Shown: positions 17,071 to 24,114 of the stretch, in pieces
How positions within the stretch are numbered: the first letter of the stretch is position 1
Layout of the letters: each line of letters opens with the position of its first letter
Notes under the pieces: model-generated
The model's database searches: none
Seen by the model: only the letters and a program-made list of their open reading frames with translations
What the model was told of the DNA's origin: nothing
Assembly: GCF_038397755.1 (NCBI RefSeq)
Contig: NZ_CP151637.1
Location: 2,728,001 to 2,792,000 of the forward strand
Source: Microbacterium sp. LWH7-1.2
Lineage (GTDB): Bacteria; Actinomycetota; Actinomycetes; Actinomycetales; Microbacteriaceae
DNA length: 64,000 bases
Reading direction: 5' to 3'
Translations under genes and position numbers: made by a program

Positions 17071-17163
17071 AGCGAGAACACCGTGAAGTTCCACGTCTCG
17101 AACCTGCTGCGCAAATCGGGTGCGGCCTCCCGCACCGAGCTGGTCGCCCTGGCGCGAGGCTGA
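17071..17163 (+). pseudogene. LuxR-type response-regulator C-terminal remnant
   Basis: Thirty codons that read as the end of a LuxR/FixJ helix-turn-helix: SENTVKFHVSNLLRKSGA then SRTELVALARG and a stop. The recognition helix and the natural C-terminus are intact but everything upstream is absent. It abuts the truncated hxlA head to head at 17069-17071, so one deletion probably removed the 5' parts of both genes. Confidence 0.7.
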
Positions 17164-17247
17164 GCCCACCCTTTCGGCGAGTGCGATACCCATTCGAATG
17201 GGTAGCCGACGTCTCGGGCAGCCGCCGTGTCGTGCGTGCGGCGGCGT

Positions 17248-17994
17248 TCAGGGCTCCCGCATCCGGGATCTGAGCACGTCGAACTCGCACCCCGGGGCGT
17301 CGGGATTGAAGCCGTGCTCGATCAGCCACCGCGACGCCACGAGGCTGCGCAGCGACCACCAGGCGCGGATCACATCCCGGTCCGCACCGTCTCCGTAGCC
17401 GGCGAGCAGTTCGTTGAGGCGCTCCTCGTGCCCCAGCGTGAGGGTCGCCAGGTCGTACATGGCGTCGCCGGCCGCGGCTTCGGACCAGTCGATGACACCC
17501 GTGACCTCGTCGCCGTCGACGAACACATGCGTGATCTGCAGGTCGCCATGGATGAACCGTGGTCGCCAGGGTCGGAGTGCGGCCTGTGCGATCTCGCGGT
17601 TGCGTCGGATCGTCTCGGCGGGAAGTACGGCGTTGGCGAGCAGCCAGGCGCACTCGCTGTCGAGTTCTGCGACGACGTCGTCGAGGGTGCGCCCCGGCCA
17701 CGGCGGCAGCGGCGCATCATGCAGTTCTCGTATGACGGCACCCGCTGCTGCCCACGCCGTCTGCGATGCGGTGGACGGCTCGCCCAGAACCCCCAGCGCC
17801 TTGCCGCGCACAGCGGCGATCGCGAGGACCGGCGGCTCGCACCAGAGGACCGATGGCGTCGGTACCGGTGCCATGGCCATCGCCTTCATCTCGACGTCGG
17901 CGTGCGCGCGGTCGGTGTCGACCTTCAGGAAGACGTCGCCGACGCGCAGCGTCGCCCGCTGACTGTGCGCGACGATGACCTCCACGTCCTCCAT
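17248..17994 (-). CDS. Aminoglycoside-phosphotransferase-like kinase
   Basis: A 248-residue APH/choline-kinase-fold protein. It shows the nucleotide region TLRVGDVFLKVDTD (with the ATP-contacting Lys), the catalytic loop RFIHGDLQITHVFVDG (Asp of HGD present; the usual following Asn is His, as in some small-molecule kinases) and the metal-binding VIDWSEAAAGDAMYD. The substrate is unknown; resistance should not be assumed. ATG 17994 has AGGATGG upstream; an ATG 30 nt upstream is weaker. Confidence 0.88.
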   Translation of the reverse strand: MEDVEVIVAHSQRATLRVGDVFLKVDTDRAHADVEMKAMAMAPVPTPSVLWCEPPVLAIAAVRGKALGVLGEPSTASQTAWAAAGAVIRELHDAPLPPWPGRTLDDVVAELDSECAWLLANAVLPAETIRRNREIAQAALRPWRPRFIHGDLQITHVFVDGDEVTGVIDWSEAAAGDAMYDLATLTLGHEERLNELLAGYGDGADRDVIRAWWSLRSLVASRWLIEHGFNPDAPGCEFDVLRSRMREP

Positions 17995-18124
17995 GGGACC
18001 ATCCTGGCGGATCCACCGCCGCACTGGACCTACAGCCGGAGGGACGGAGTCGGGTTTGCAGCCGACCAGCGGGGAGACACATGGATGAGCGGGACGAACC
18101 CGACCGCTGACGTCGTCGGCGACC

Positions 18125-18203
18125 GCGTCGAGGATTCAGGAGATTCGGGCCGGCGGGCCGCCTTTCCGCCCTCTCGTTCCCTGTTGTCCTGAATCCTCGA
18201 CGC
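18125..18203. repeat. Perfect 17-bp inverted repeat with a 45-nt loop
   Basis: GCGTCGAGGATTCAGGA (18125-18141) and its exact complement TCCTGAATCCTCGACGC (18187-18203) flank a 45-nt GC-rich loop. It lies between the end of aztD and the phosphotransferase gene. It could end the azt transcript, but the long loop and long perfect arms are unusual for a terminator. Confidence 0.7.
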
Positions 18204-18264
18204 GCAGGGAGTCCTCGACCACCGCGCGGCGAGGACGGACTCGAGATCCGCCCTCGCCCGTCAG

Positions 18265-19476
18265 TCATCCCGCGGCCACCGCGATCTCGTTCGGTGTGAT
18301 GTCGAGGGTCGCCGAAGTAACGATCTCGCCCGTCGTGAGGTCGACGGCATGGATCGCGTCGGCGGCGGGCTCGGTCACGTAGGCGATGTCGCCGCGGACG
18401 ACGATCGCCGGGTGCGCGTCCTGCCAATCGGCGGGACCCTCCCATGCCTCGATCACGGGGAAGACGTCGGTGATCTCGCCGGCGGCGGGATCGAAGACGT
18501 GGACGGCTCCGTCGGTGGCGAGGATGTAGGCGAGATCCTGGGGACCGCGGGCGATGTCGCGGAACGTGTACTCCACGCCCTCGGGAAGGTCGACGACTTC
18601 GAGCGAGCCGGCCTCGGTGTCGATGACGGTGACCGCATCGAGGAGGTAGCCCTCCGCATCCGGATCGTTCTTGTAGTCGCCGACGACGAGCGGGCTCGTC
18701 TCGCTCACGTACGCGTTGCCCATGCGGCCGTATGGCTGGTCGGGGGCCTCGAGCTTGAGGATCTCGCCGTCGCGGTAGACCAGGGCGCCGTTCTCGCAGC
18801 CGAAGACGACGGCCTCGTCGGCCGCGGTCCCCTCGCCGTGAGCGCCGGGGCAGGCATCGCTCGTGGCGATCACCGCGCCCGAGGCGTCGCTCGCCGAGAT
18901 GCCGGATCGGCCGTCGGCATTGCCCACGGTCGTCAGGAAGGTGCCGTCCTCGAGCACGACCGAGACGCCGTGGTGCGCCTCCACGCCGGGCACGGTCTCA
19001 GCCTCGGGAAGCTCGCCGTCGGCCGCGAGCAGCGCGTCGGTGTCGAAGATCGTGGTGTCGCTCGTGCCGTCGGCGTAGAGGATCGTCTTTCCGCCGTGGC
19101 GGACGACGTGACCCGGGGCGTCGGCGGCGAAGATCAGGTCGGTGAGCACGGGCTCGTCGGCGCTCCCCGCAGCGGTGTCGAGCACCTGGAACCCCTCGCT
19201 CATCGTGACGAGCACGTGGCGTCCGTCTCCGGCGGGGTTGAGGCGGGTGAACTCCTCGGAGGCGAGGTCGGCGACAGGCTCGAGGGTCTCGCCGTCGAGC
19301 ACGAGGATGCCGCCCTCGTACGAGACCGCGAGCCTCGGCCCGGCGGCGACCGTCGTCGGCGTCTCCGCGCCGGCGTCGACGGACGCCGAGGGCGTCGATG
19401 AACAGGCCGCGAGGGTCGCGACGGCACCGGCGGCGACGGCGATCAGGCCGGCGCGCCGCAGCGTGCGTGTGCGCAT
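18265..19476 (-). CDS. aztD: Zinc metallochaperone AztD-like lipoprotein
   Basis: A 403-residue beta-propeller-like exported protein resembling AztD, which hands zinc to the AztC binding protein in the periplasm or cell envelope. The signal ends ATLAACSS, a lipobox with Cys at about residue 25. Repeated strands of the type GGILVLDGETLEPV, histidine clusters (GVEAHHGVSV, PGHVVRHGG) and Cys (DACPGAHG, VFGCENG) are compatible with metal binding. It is the last gene of the operon aztB-aztD2-aztC-aztD, 28 nt after aztC, with GGAAGAGGA upstream. Confidence 0.82.
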   Translation of the reverse strand: MRTRTLRRAGLIAVAAGAVATLAACSSTPSASVDAGAETPTTVAAGPRLAVSYEGGILVLDGETLEPVADLASEEFTRLNPAGDGRHVLVTMSEGFQVLDTAAGSADEPVLTDLIFAADAPGHVVRHGGKTILYADGTSDTTIFDTDALLAADGELPEAETVPGVEAHHGVSVVLEDGTFLTTVGNADGRSGISASDASGAVIATSDACPGAHGEGTAADEAVVFGCENGALVYRDGEILKLEAPDQPYGRMGNAYVSETSPLVVGDYKNDPDAEGYLLDAVTVIDTEAGSLEVVDLPEGVEYTFRDIARGPQDLAYILATDGAVHVFDPAAGEITDVFPVIEAWEGPADWQDAHPAIVVRGDIAYVTEPAADAIHAVDLTTGEIVTSATLDITPNEIAVAAG

Positions 19477-19504
19477 GTGGTGTTCCTCTTCCTTGGTGTG
19501 GGGC

Positions 19505-20425
19505 TCACTGCGAGAGCCCGGTGACGATGCGCTGCGTGTTCTCGCGCATCATGGTCAGGTAGTCCTCGGCGCCGCCGCCTTCCGCGGTGAGCGACTCGGT
19601 GTACAGCTCGATCACTTCGACGTGGGTGCCCGTCTCGTCGGCGAGCGCGCGCATCAGCCGGTCCGGGGAGGACGACTCGGCGAACACCGCCGGCACGCCG
19701 TGCTCGTCGATCGCCGTGACGAGGTCGGCGAGGTCGGACGCGCTGGGTGCGGCCAGGGTCGTTCCGCCCGGGATCGCGGCGCCCACCACGCGGAAACCGA
19801 ACCGCGCGGCGAGGTATCCGAAGACGTGGTGGTTCGTGACCAGCGCGCGGCGCTCGGCGGGAATGGCGGCGAACGCCGCCGTCATGTCGTCGTCGAGGCT
19901 CTCGAGCTGCGCGAGGTAGGCGTCGACGTGCTCCTCGACGGCGGCGGCGTCCGCGCCCGCCAGCGCGGACAGCCGCGGGGCGAGCGCCTCCACGACATCG
20001 GTCATGCGGCCCGGGTCGGTCCAGAAGTGCGGGTCGGGCGTACCGGCAGCGTCGCCCGTCGCGTAGGCGAGCACCTCGATGGCCTCGCCCGCGACGAAGC
20101 TGTCGACCCCCTCCGCGACTGCCGCTTCGAGGTGCTGCTGCAACCCCTCCTCGAGGCCGAGGCCGTTCGACACCAGGAGGTCGGCGGAGCGCAGGTGCGC
20201 AGCATCCTGTGCCGAGATCTCGAACGAGTGCGGGTCCGCGTCCGGTCGCATGAGCGTCATCACCTCGACGTCTCCACCCACGAGCTTCTCCACGACGTCC
20301 CCGAGGATGTTCGTCGACACGACGACGAGCGGGCGGTCGTCGCCCGTCGGGGCACACGCGGAGAGGACGGATGCTGCGACCCCGGCCGTGAGGATCGCTG
20401 CGAGCGCTGCGCGGCGGCGGCTCAT
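19505..20425 (-). CDS. aztC: Zinc ABC transporter substrate-binding protein AztC
   Basis: A 306-residue cluster A-I (ZnuA/AztC-type) zinc-binding lipoprotein. The lipobox is VLSACAP. Zinc ligands of the family are visible: His in DADPHSFE, His in DPHFWTDP, His in ALVTNHHVFGYLA and the acidic AVFAESSSPD. The long His-rich loop of ZnuA is absent, as in AztC, which relies on AztD. Its ATG overlaps the stop of the second aztD by 4 nt (ATGA). Confidence 0.92.
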   Translation of the reverse strand: MSRRRAALAAILTAGVAASVLSACAPTGDDRPLVVVSTNILGDVVEKLVGGDVEVMTLMRPDADPHSFEISAQDAAHLRSADLLVSNGLGLEEGLQQHLEAAVAEGVDSFVAGEAIEVLAYATGDAAGTPDPHFWTDPGRMTDVVEALAPRLSALAGADAAAVEEHVDAYLAQLESLDDDMTAAFAAIPAERRALVTNHHVFGYLAARFGFRVVGAAIPGGTTLAAPSASDLADLVTAIDEHGVPAVFAESSSPDRLMRALADETGTHVEVIELYTESLTAEGGGAEDYLTMMRENTQRIVTGLSQ

Positions 20426-21654
20426 CGCCCGGTCTCCACGAGGTGTGTGGGCTGCGTCGACGTCGCGAACGTCCTCGAGATGCGGGCGGCGTCGGCGAAG
20501 TCGATCTCGTACACGACGTTCTCCGCCGGACCGTTGAGGTACGCGCGCGGCTGGTCGGCGACGAGCGTCGGACTGCCGGCACCCGTCGCGAGCGACTCGG
20601 CGACCAGCGGCTCCGTCTCCGAGAGAAGCTCCCCGGTCGCGCCGTCGATCACGAGCACCCGACCATCCGCCGCGAGCGCGAGCACGTGCTGCGCCTCGTC
20701 GTCGACCGCGGTCGCCTGCACGATCGGGCGATCGACCGGCAGCAGCGTCCACGTGCGCTCACGGGTGTCGAGCAGCCAGATCCCGTGGTCTCCTGCGAGA
20801 CCGGCGACGGTCGGGCGTCCGTCCCTTCCCGCGAACCCCGTCACCGGTGGAGCCGTCGTGCCCGCGGGGTACGGGATCCGCTCGAGCTCCACCTCGCCGT
20901 CGACGAGGGTCGCCAGCAGCGCACCGTCGGCGCACCCGATGACCGCGCCCACGCGGGTCGTGACCGTGCCGCGCGCGTCTGCGCAGTCGGCGGTGACGCC
21001 GGGCTGCGGCATCCCTTCCTCGTCGAGGACCGAGACGGATGCCGCCACCCCACCGTGCGGCTGCGTGACAAGGGCGTACGACCCGATCGGCACGACGATG
21101 CCCTCGTACGGCTCGGTCTCGATGCGGAATCGCTCGACGATCTCACCCTTGGACAGCGCCGCGGTGTCGAGGAGCACCGCCTCGCCGCTGCCGGCGAAGA
21201 AGACCCCGGTGCTGCCGGTGGTGGAGGACGAGGTCGTCGCGACAGTGGCCGGGCCGCGCCCTGGCACCTCGCCGAGCATCGCCGGTTCGGCGCGGTAGTA
21301 GTGGAAGTGGTCGACGTGGTCCCATGTCCACCGACCGCTGTCGATGACCGAGATGCCCTCGCCGGCATCGGCGAAGACGTAGCGGCCGTCGGTGCTTGCC
21401 CGCGACGCCGTCGGCATGTCCCCGAGCTCTGCGACGGACTCGTCGAGCAGGTCGAGCTGGCGGACGAGCCCGTCCGGGTCGATCGTCACCACGGCCAGGG
21501 GCGGCTCGCTCAGCTCGCTCGCGCCGGCCACCGCGCCGTGTCCGGTGGATGTCGGGGTGGCGGCGGTGGCATCTGCGTCGGCGCTCCCGCAGCCGGCGAG
21601 CGTGACCGCGGCGATCGCGAGCATCGTGGTGAGGGTGGCGGGTCTGTGGAGCAC
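20422..21654 (-). CDS. Second AztD-like zinc chaperone lipoprotein
   Basis: A 410-residue lipoprotein paralogous to the AztD at 18265. Its signal ends VTLAGCGS. The mature propeller carries the typical WTWDHVDHFHYYRAEP region, rich in His, plus TADCADARG and IGCADG cysteines. Having two AztD-type proteins in one azt locus is unusual; they may serve different zinc ranges or different partners (inference). GTG 21654 has GAAGGAACG upstream; its end is translationally coupled to aztC. Confidence 0.8.
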   Translation of the reverse strand: MLHRPATLTTMLAIAAVTLAGCGSADADATAATPTSTGHGAVAGASELSEPPLAVVTIDPDGLVRQLDLLDESVAELGDMPTASRASTDGRYVFADAGEGISVIDSGRWTWDHVDHFHYYRAEPAMLGEVPGRGPATVATTSSSTTGSTGVFFAGSGEAVLLDTAALSKGEIVERFRIETEPYEGIVVPIGSYALVTQPHGGVAASVSVLDEEGMPQPGVTADCADARGTVTTRVGAVIGCADGALLATLVDGEVELERIPYPAGTTAPPVTGFAGRDGRPTVAGLAGDHGIWLLDTRERTWTLLPVDRPIVQATAVDDEAQHVLALAADGRVLVIDGATGELLSETEPLVAESLATGAGSPTLVADQPRAYLNGPAENVVYEIDFADAARISRTFATSTQPTHLVETGR

Positions 21655-21713
21655 GGTGCGTTCGTTCCTTCGTCGGGAGTCGGTAAGGGATGCTGCGGCC
21701 GCCGGTTGTCGGG

Positions 21714-22556
21714 TCACACGGCGGCCTTCTCGGTGATGCGTGTGCGGACGCGGGTGGCATGCGCGGCCCACGAGGCGGCTGCGAGGAGCACGGCGGTGAG
21801 GGCGATGGAGGCGCCGGCGGCGGTGCCCGCGTGCCACGACAGCAGGAGACCGAGCTCGACGGCGGCGATGCCGAAGACGCACGCGAGGGTCATCGCGGAC
21901 GGCAGCCGCCGAGTCCAGTGGCCGGCGGCGACCGCCGGTGCGATGAGCAGGCCCACCACGAGGAGCGAGCCGACGGCCTGATACGACGCGACGACCGCGA
22001 GCGTGACCAGGCCGACCAGCACCGCTTGGGCGATCCTCGGCCGGAGCCCGAGCACCGCCGCCACCCGGGCGTCGATCGCGAGAGTCACGAGCGAGCGGTG
22101 CGCGGCTGCGGCGACCACCAGACCGATCCCGGTCGCCCAGGCGAGCAGCACGAGATCCTCGGCCGAGATGGCGAGGATGTCGCCGAAGAGGATGGCCGTG
22201 GCATCCGTCGCGAAGCTTCCCGAGTGCGAGATCACGATCACGCCGGCGGCGAGCATGGCCACGAACAGCATGCCGATGCTCGTGTCGTACGAGAGCCGGC
22301 CGCGTCGCTGCAGCGCCCCGATCCCGAGGCTCATCGCGGCCGCGCTGAGTCCTGCCCCCAGCAGCACCGGCACTCCGAGCAGGGTCGCCAGCGCGACGCC
22401 GGGAAGCATTCCGTGTCCGAGCGCCTCGCCGAGGAAGGCCATGCCCCGCGCGACGACCCAGGTGCCGACGACCCCGCACAGCACGGCCACGAGGCAGCCG
22501 CCGACGAGGGCGCGCTGGACGAACTCCAGCGTGAACGGATCGGTGATGAGGGGCAC
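21714..22556 (-). CDS. aztB: Zinc ABC transporter permease AztB
   Basis: A 280-residue ABC-3 (ZnuB/AztB) metal permease with eight or nine helices. Family motifs are WVVARGMAFLGEALGHGMLP and GLRPRIAQAVLVGLVTLAV with the SYQAVGSLLVVGLLIAP segment. It moves zinc delivered by AztC across the membrane, powered by AztA. The GTG start lies 8 nt after TACGGT, with TTGAGA 17 bp further upstream inside the Zur-like box, so transcription should be zinc-repressed. Confidence 0.92.
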   Translation of the reverse strand: MPLITDPFTLEFVQRALVGGCLVAVLCGVVGTWVVARGMAFLGEALGHGMLPGVALATLLGVPVLLGAGLSAAAMSLGIGALQRRGRLSYDTSIGMLFVAMLAAGVIVISHSGSFATDATAILFGDILAISAEDLVLLAWATGIGLVVAAAAHRSLVTLAIDARVAAVLGLRPRIAQAVLVGLVTLAVVASYQAVGSLLVVGLLIAPAVAAGHWTRRLPSAMTLACVFGIAAVELGLLLSWHAGTAAGASIALTAVLLAAASWAAHATRVRTRITEKAAV

Positions 22557-22577
22557 GAGCGACGACCGTAGCGTTAA

Positions 22578-22606
22578 TGAGAACGATTCTCAAAATCAGT
22601 TAGAGT
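22578..22606. promoter_or_regulatory. Zur-like box between divergent aztB and aztA promoters
   Basis: A perfect inverted repeat TGAGAA-CGA-TTCTCA (22578-22592), close to actinobacterial Zur boxes, sits between the divergent aztB and aztA genes. On the minus strand it overlaps the -35 box TTGAGA of the aztB promoter (-10 TACGGT). On the plus strand it covers the -35 position of the aztA promoter, whose TAGAGT box (22601-22606) is 6 nt before the ATG. One bound repressor would shut both units. Confidence 0.82.
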
Positions 22607-22612
22607 GGGCAC

Positions 22613-23296
22613 ATGCTCACCGGAACCACGCCGTTCGCCGCCGTTTCCCTGCGTGGGGTGTGTGTGGACTACGCCGGCACCCCGGCCCTCCACGACGTCG
22701 ACTTCGACGCGGCCGCGGGCGAACTCACCGTGATCGCGGGCCCGAACGGCGCGGGCAAGTCGACGCTCCTCGAGGTGCTCGCCGGGACGATCGCGCCGCG
22801 TGCGGGCCGCATCGAGATCGGGGCGGCGTCGCGGGCCTTCGTGCCGCAGCGCGCGGTGATCGCGCCCACCCTGCCGCTCACCGTGCGCGACGTCGTCATC
22901 GTCGGAGCGTGGGGGCGGGTCAGGCCGTGGGGCCGACTCGATCGCGGCTCACGGGAGGCGGTCGACGCCGCGCTCGATCGCCTCGACCTCGCCGATCTGC
23001 AGCGAACCCCCTTCGGGCGCCTGTCCGGCGGGCAGCAGCAGCGCGCGCTGCTCGCGCAGGGGCTGGCGCGCGGGGCGGACATCCTGCTTCTGGACGAACC
23101 GACGACGGCGCTCGACGCGGCCAGCGCGGAGCGCATCGCCGTTGCGATGCGCTCGGAAGCGGATCGTGGCGTCGCCGTGATCTGCGTCAGCCACGATCAC
23201 GAGGTGATCGCGGCGTCGGACGCGACCTTCCGTCTCGATGCGGGGCGGGCGCGCCCGATCATCGCGCGAACCCCACCGTCGGTTCATGAATCTTGA
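22613..23296 (+). CDS. aztA: Zinc ABC transporter ATPase AztA
   Basis: A 227-residue ABC ATPase for zinc uptake. It has Walker A GPNGAGKST, the signature LSGGQQQRALLAQ, Walker B ILLLDEPTTALD and the switch His in CVSHDHEV. It is divergent from aztB-aztD2-aztC-aztD and shares a Zur-like operator with it. The ATG is preceded by TAGAGT at a 6-nt distance, so the mRNA is probably leaderless. Confidence 0.93.
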   Translation: MLTGTTPFAAVSLRGVCVDYAGTPALHDVDFDAAAGELTVIAGPNGAGKSTLLEVLAGTIAPRAGRIEIGAASRAFVPQRAVIAPTLPLTVRDVVIVGAWGRVRPWGRLDRGSREAVDAALDRLDLADLQRTPFGRLSGGQQQRALLAQGLARGADILLLDEPTTALDAASAERIAVAMRSEADRGVAVICVSHDHEVIAASDATFRLDAGRARPIIARTPPSVHES

Positions 23297-23298
23297 GG

Positions 23299-23339
23299 GA
23301 GTGATTGACCACTCACTGCTGGTGAGTGTACAGTCACTC
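23299..23339 (+). promoter_or_regulatory. Nested TetR operator in the promoter of the tetR gene
   Basis: Two inverted repeats share one centre (23319): inner ACTCAC-5-GTGAGT (23311-23327) and outer GAGTGA ... TCACTC (23299-23304 and 23334-23339). Inside lie TTGACC (23305-23310) and TACAGT (23329-23334), 18 bp apart, and the ATG follows 7 nt later. The TetR should repress its own leaderless transcript here. Confidence 0.78.
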
Positions 23340-23341
23340 TC

Positions 23342-23905
23342 ATGACACCGCGCAGCTCGATCCTCTCCACGGCAGACACCCGCCGGCCCGTCGTCGCGGC
23401 AGCCGCGCTGCGGGAGTTCGCGCGCGGCGGCTATCACGGCACCACGGTTGCGGACGTCGCCCGCGCGGCGAAGATCTCGCCGGCGTACGTCTTCAAGCTG
23501 TACCCGCGCAAGGAAGCGCTGTTCGTCGCCGCGCTCGAGGCTTGTTTCGATCAGATCGTCGCAGCACTCGCCGAGGGCGCGGATGCTGCGGGCTCACCCG
23601 AGCCCGCAGCCGTGCTGGACGCGATGGGAGGCGCTTACGCTGCGCTCATCCGCGACCGCACGCTGCTGATGCTGCAGGTGCACGCACAGTCCGTGGCCGA
23701 GATCCCGGAGATCGGCGGAGCACTTCGAGCGGGAGTCGCCCGCGTCACCGAGTTCACCAAGGAGCGCTCCGCGGGAAGCGACGAGGACGTGCAGCGGTTC
23801 ATGGCGTACGGACAGCTGTGCCACCTGATCGTGACGACGCGGATCGACGAGATCTCCGAAAGCTGGGCACAGACGCTGGCGCGCGGCATCCGTCACCCCG
23901 ACTGA
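23342..23905 (+). CDS. TetR-family regulator of the adjacent MFS pump
   Basis: A 187-residue TetR regulator. The DNA-binding domain contains AAALREFARGGYHGTTVADV and ISPAYVFKLYPRKEALF. The C-terminal domain probably binds a drug-like ligand. Its own promoter is covered by a palindrome, and a similar GAGTGAG-6-CTCACTC repeat lies 41 nt after its stop, before the MFS gene, so it very likely controls both. The ATG is leaderless-type. Confidence 0.92.
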   Translation: MTPRSSILSTADTRRPVVAAAALREFARGGYHGTTVADVARAAKISPAYVFKLYPRKEALFVAALEACFDQIVAALAEGADAAGSPEPAAVLDAMGGAYAALIRDRTLLMLQVHAQSVAEIPEIGGALRAGVARVTEFTKERSAGSDEDVQRFMAYGQLCHLIVTTRIDEISESWAQTLARGIRHPD

Positions 23906-23945
23906 ACCATTCCCGTTGGCGTTCGATGTGCTCGCATGTCCGCAA

Positions 23946-23965
23946 GAGTGAGTGATTGCTCACTC
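23946..23965 (+). promoter_or_regulatory. Second TetR operator, upstream of the MFS leader
   Basis: An inverted repeat GAGTGAG-6-CTCACTC, with the same half-site as the operator before tetR. It lies downstream of the tetR stop and upstream of the leader peptide and MFS gene, where it could repress a promoter of the efflux gene. I could not define a convincing -10 box here. Confidence 0.68.
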
Positions 23966-23992
23966 TCAGCGCACCCCGACCACCCCATCCCA

Positions 23993-24019
23993 ATGAAAGG
24001 AATCGGCCTCTGGAACTGA
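23993..24019 (+). CDS. Putative 8-residue leader peptide MKGIGLWN
   Basis: An ATG followed by seven sense codons and TGA, encoding MKGIGLWN, immediately upstream of two overlapping hairpins. Stalling of a ribosome on it would cover the left arm of the first hairpin. Its position between a regulated upstream region and the MFS gene is that of a leader peptide in ribosome-mediated attenuation. No clear ribosome-binding site precedes it, so this is a candidate only. Confidence 0.45.
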   Translation: MKGIGLWN

Positions 24020-24052
24020 CCGCCCGCAGGGGCGGCGCACAGTCGCCCCTGC
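24020..24052 (+). promoter_or_regulatory. Mutually exclusive hairpins (candidate attenuator)
   Basis: Stem 1 is CCGCCC-GCAG-GGGCGG (24020-24035). Stem 2 is GCAGGGGCG, 9-nt loop, CGCCCCTGC (24026-24052), a perfect 9-bp stem followed by TTTGAC. They share the GGGGCG segment, so only one can form. This is the layout of an anti-terminator and terminator pair between a leader peptide and the MFS gene. Confidence 0.55.
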
Positions 24053-24114
24053 TTTGACCGACACACCCGACGGATGGCGGGCGCGCCCCGCATCCCCTCG
24101 AAAGGAGCACCACC

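Noticed and set aside
17248..17994. Aminoglycoside resistance gene
   Set aside because: The fold is APH-like but many such proteins phosphorylate other metabolites; there is no mobile context or subfamily signature.
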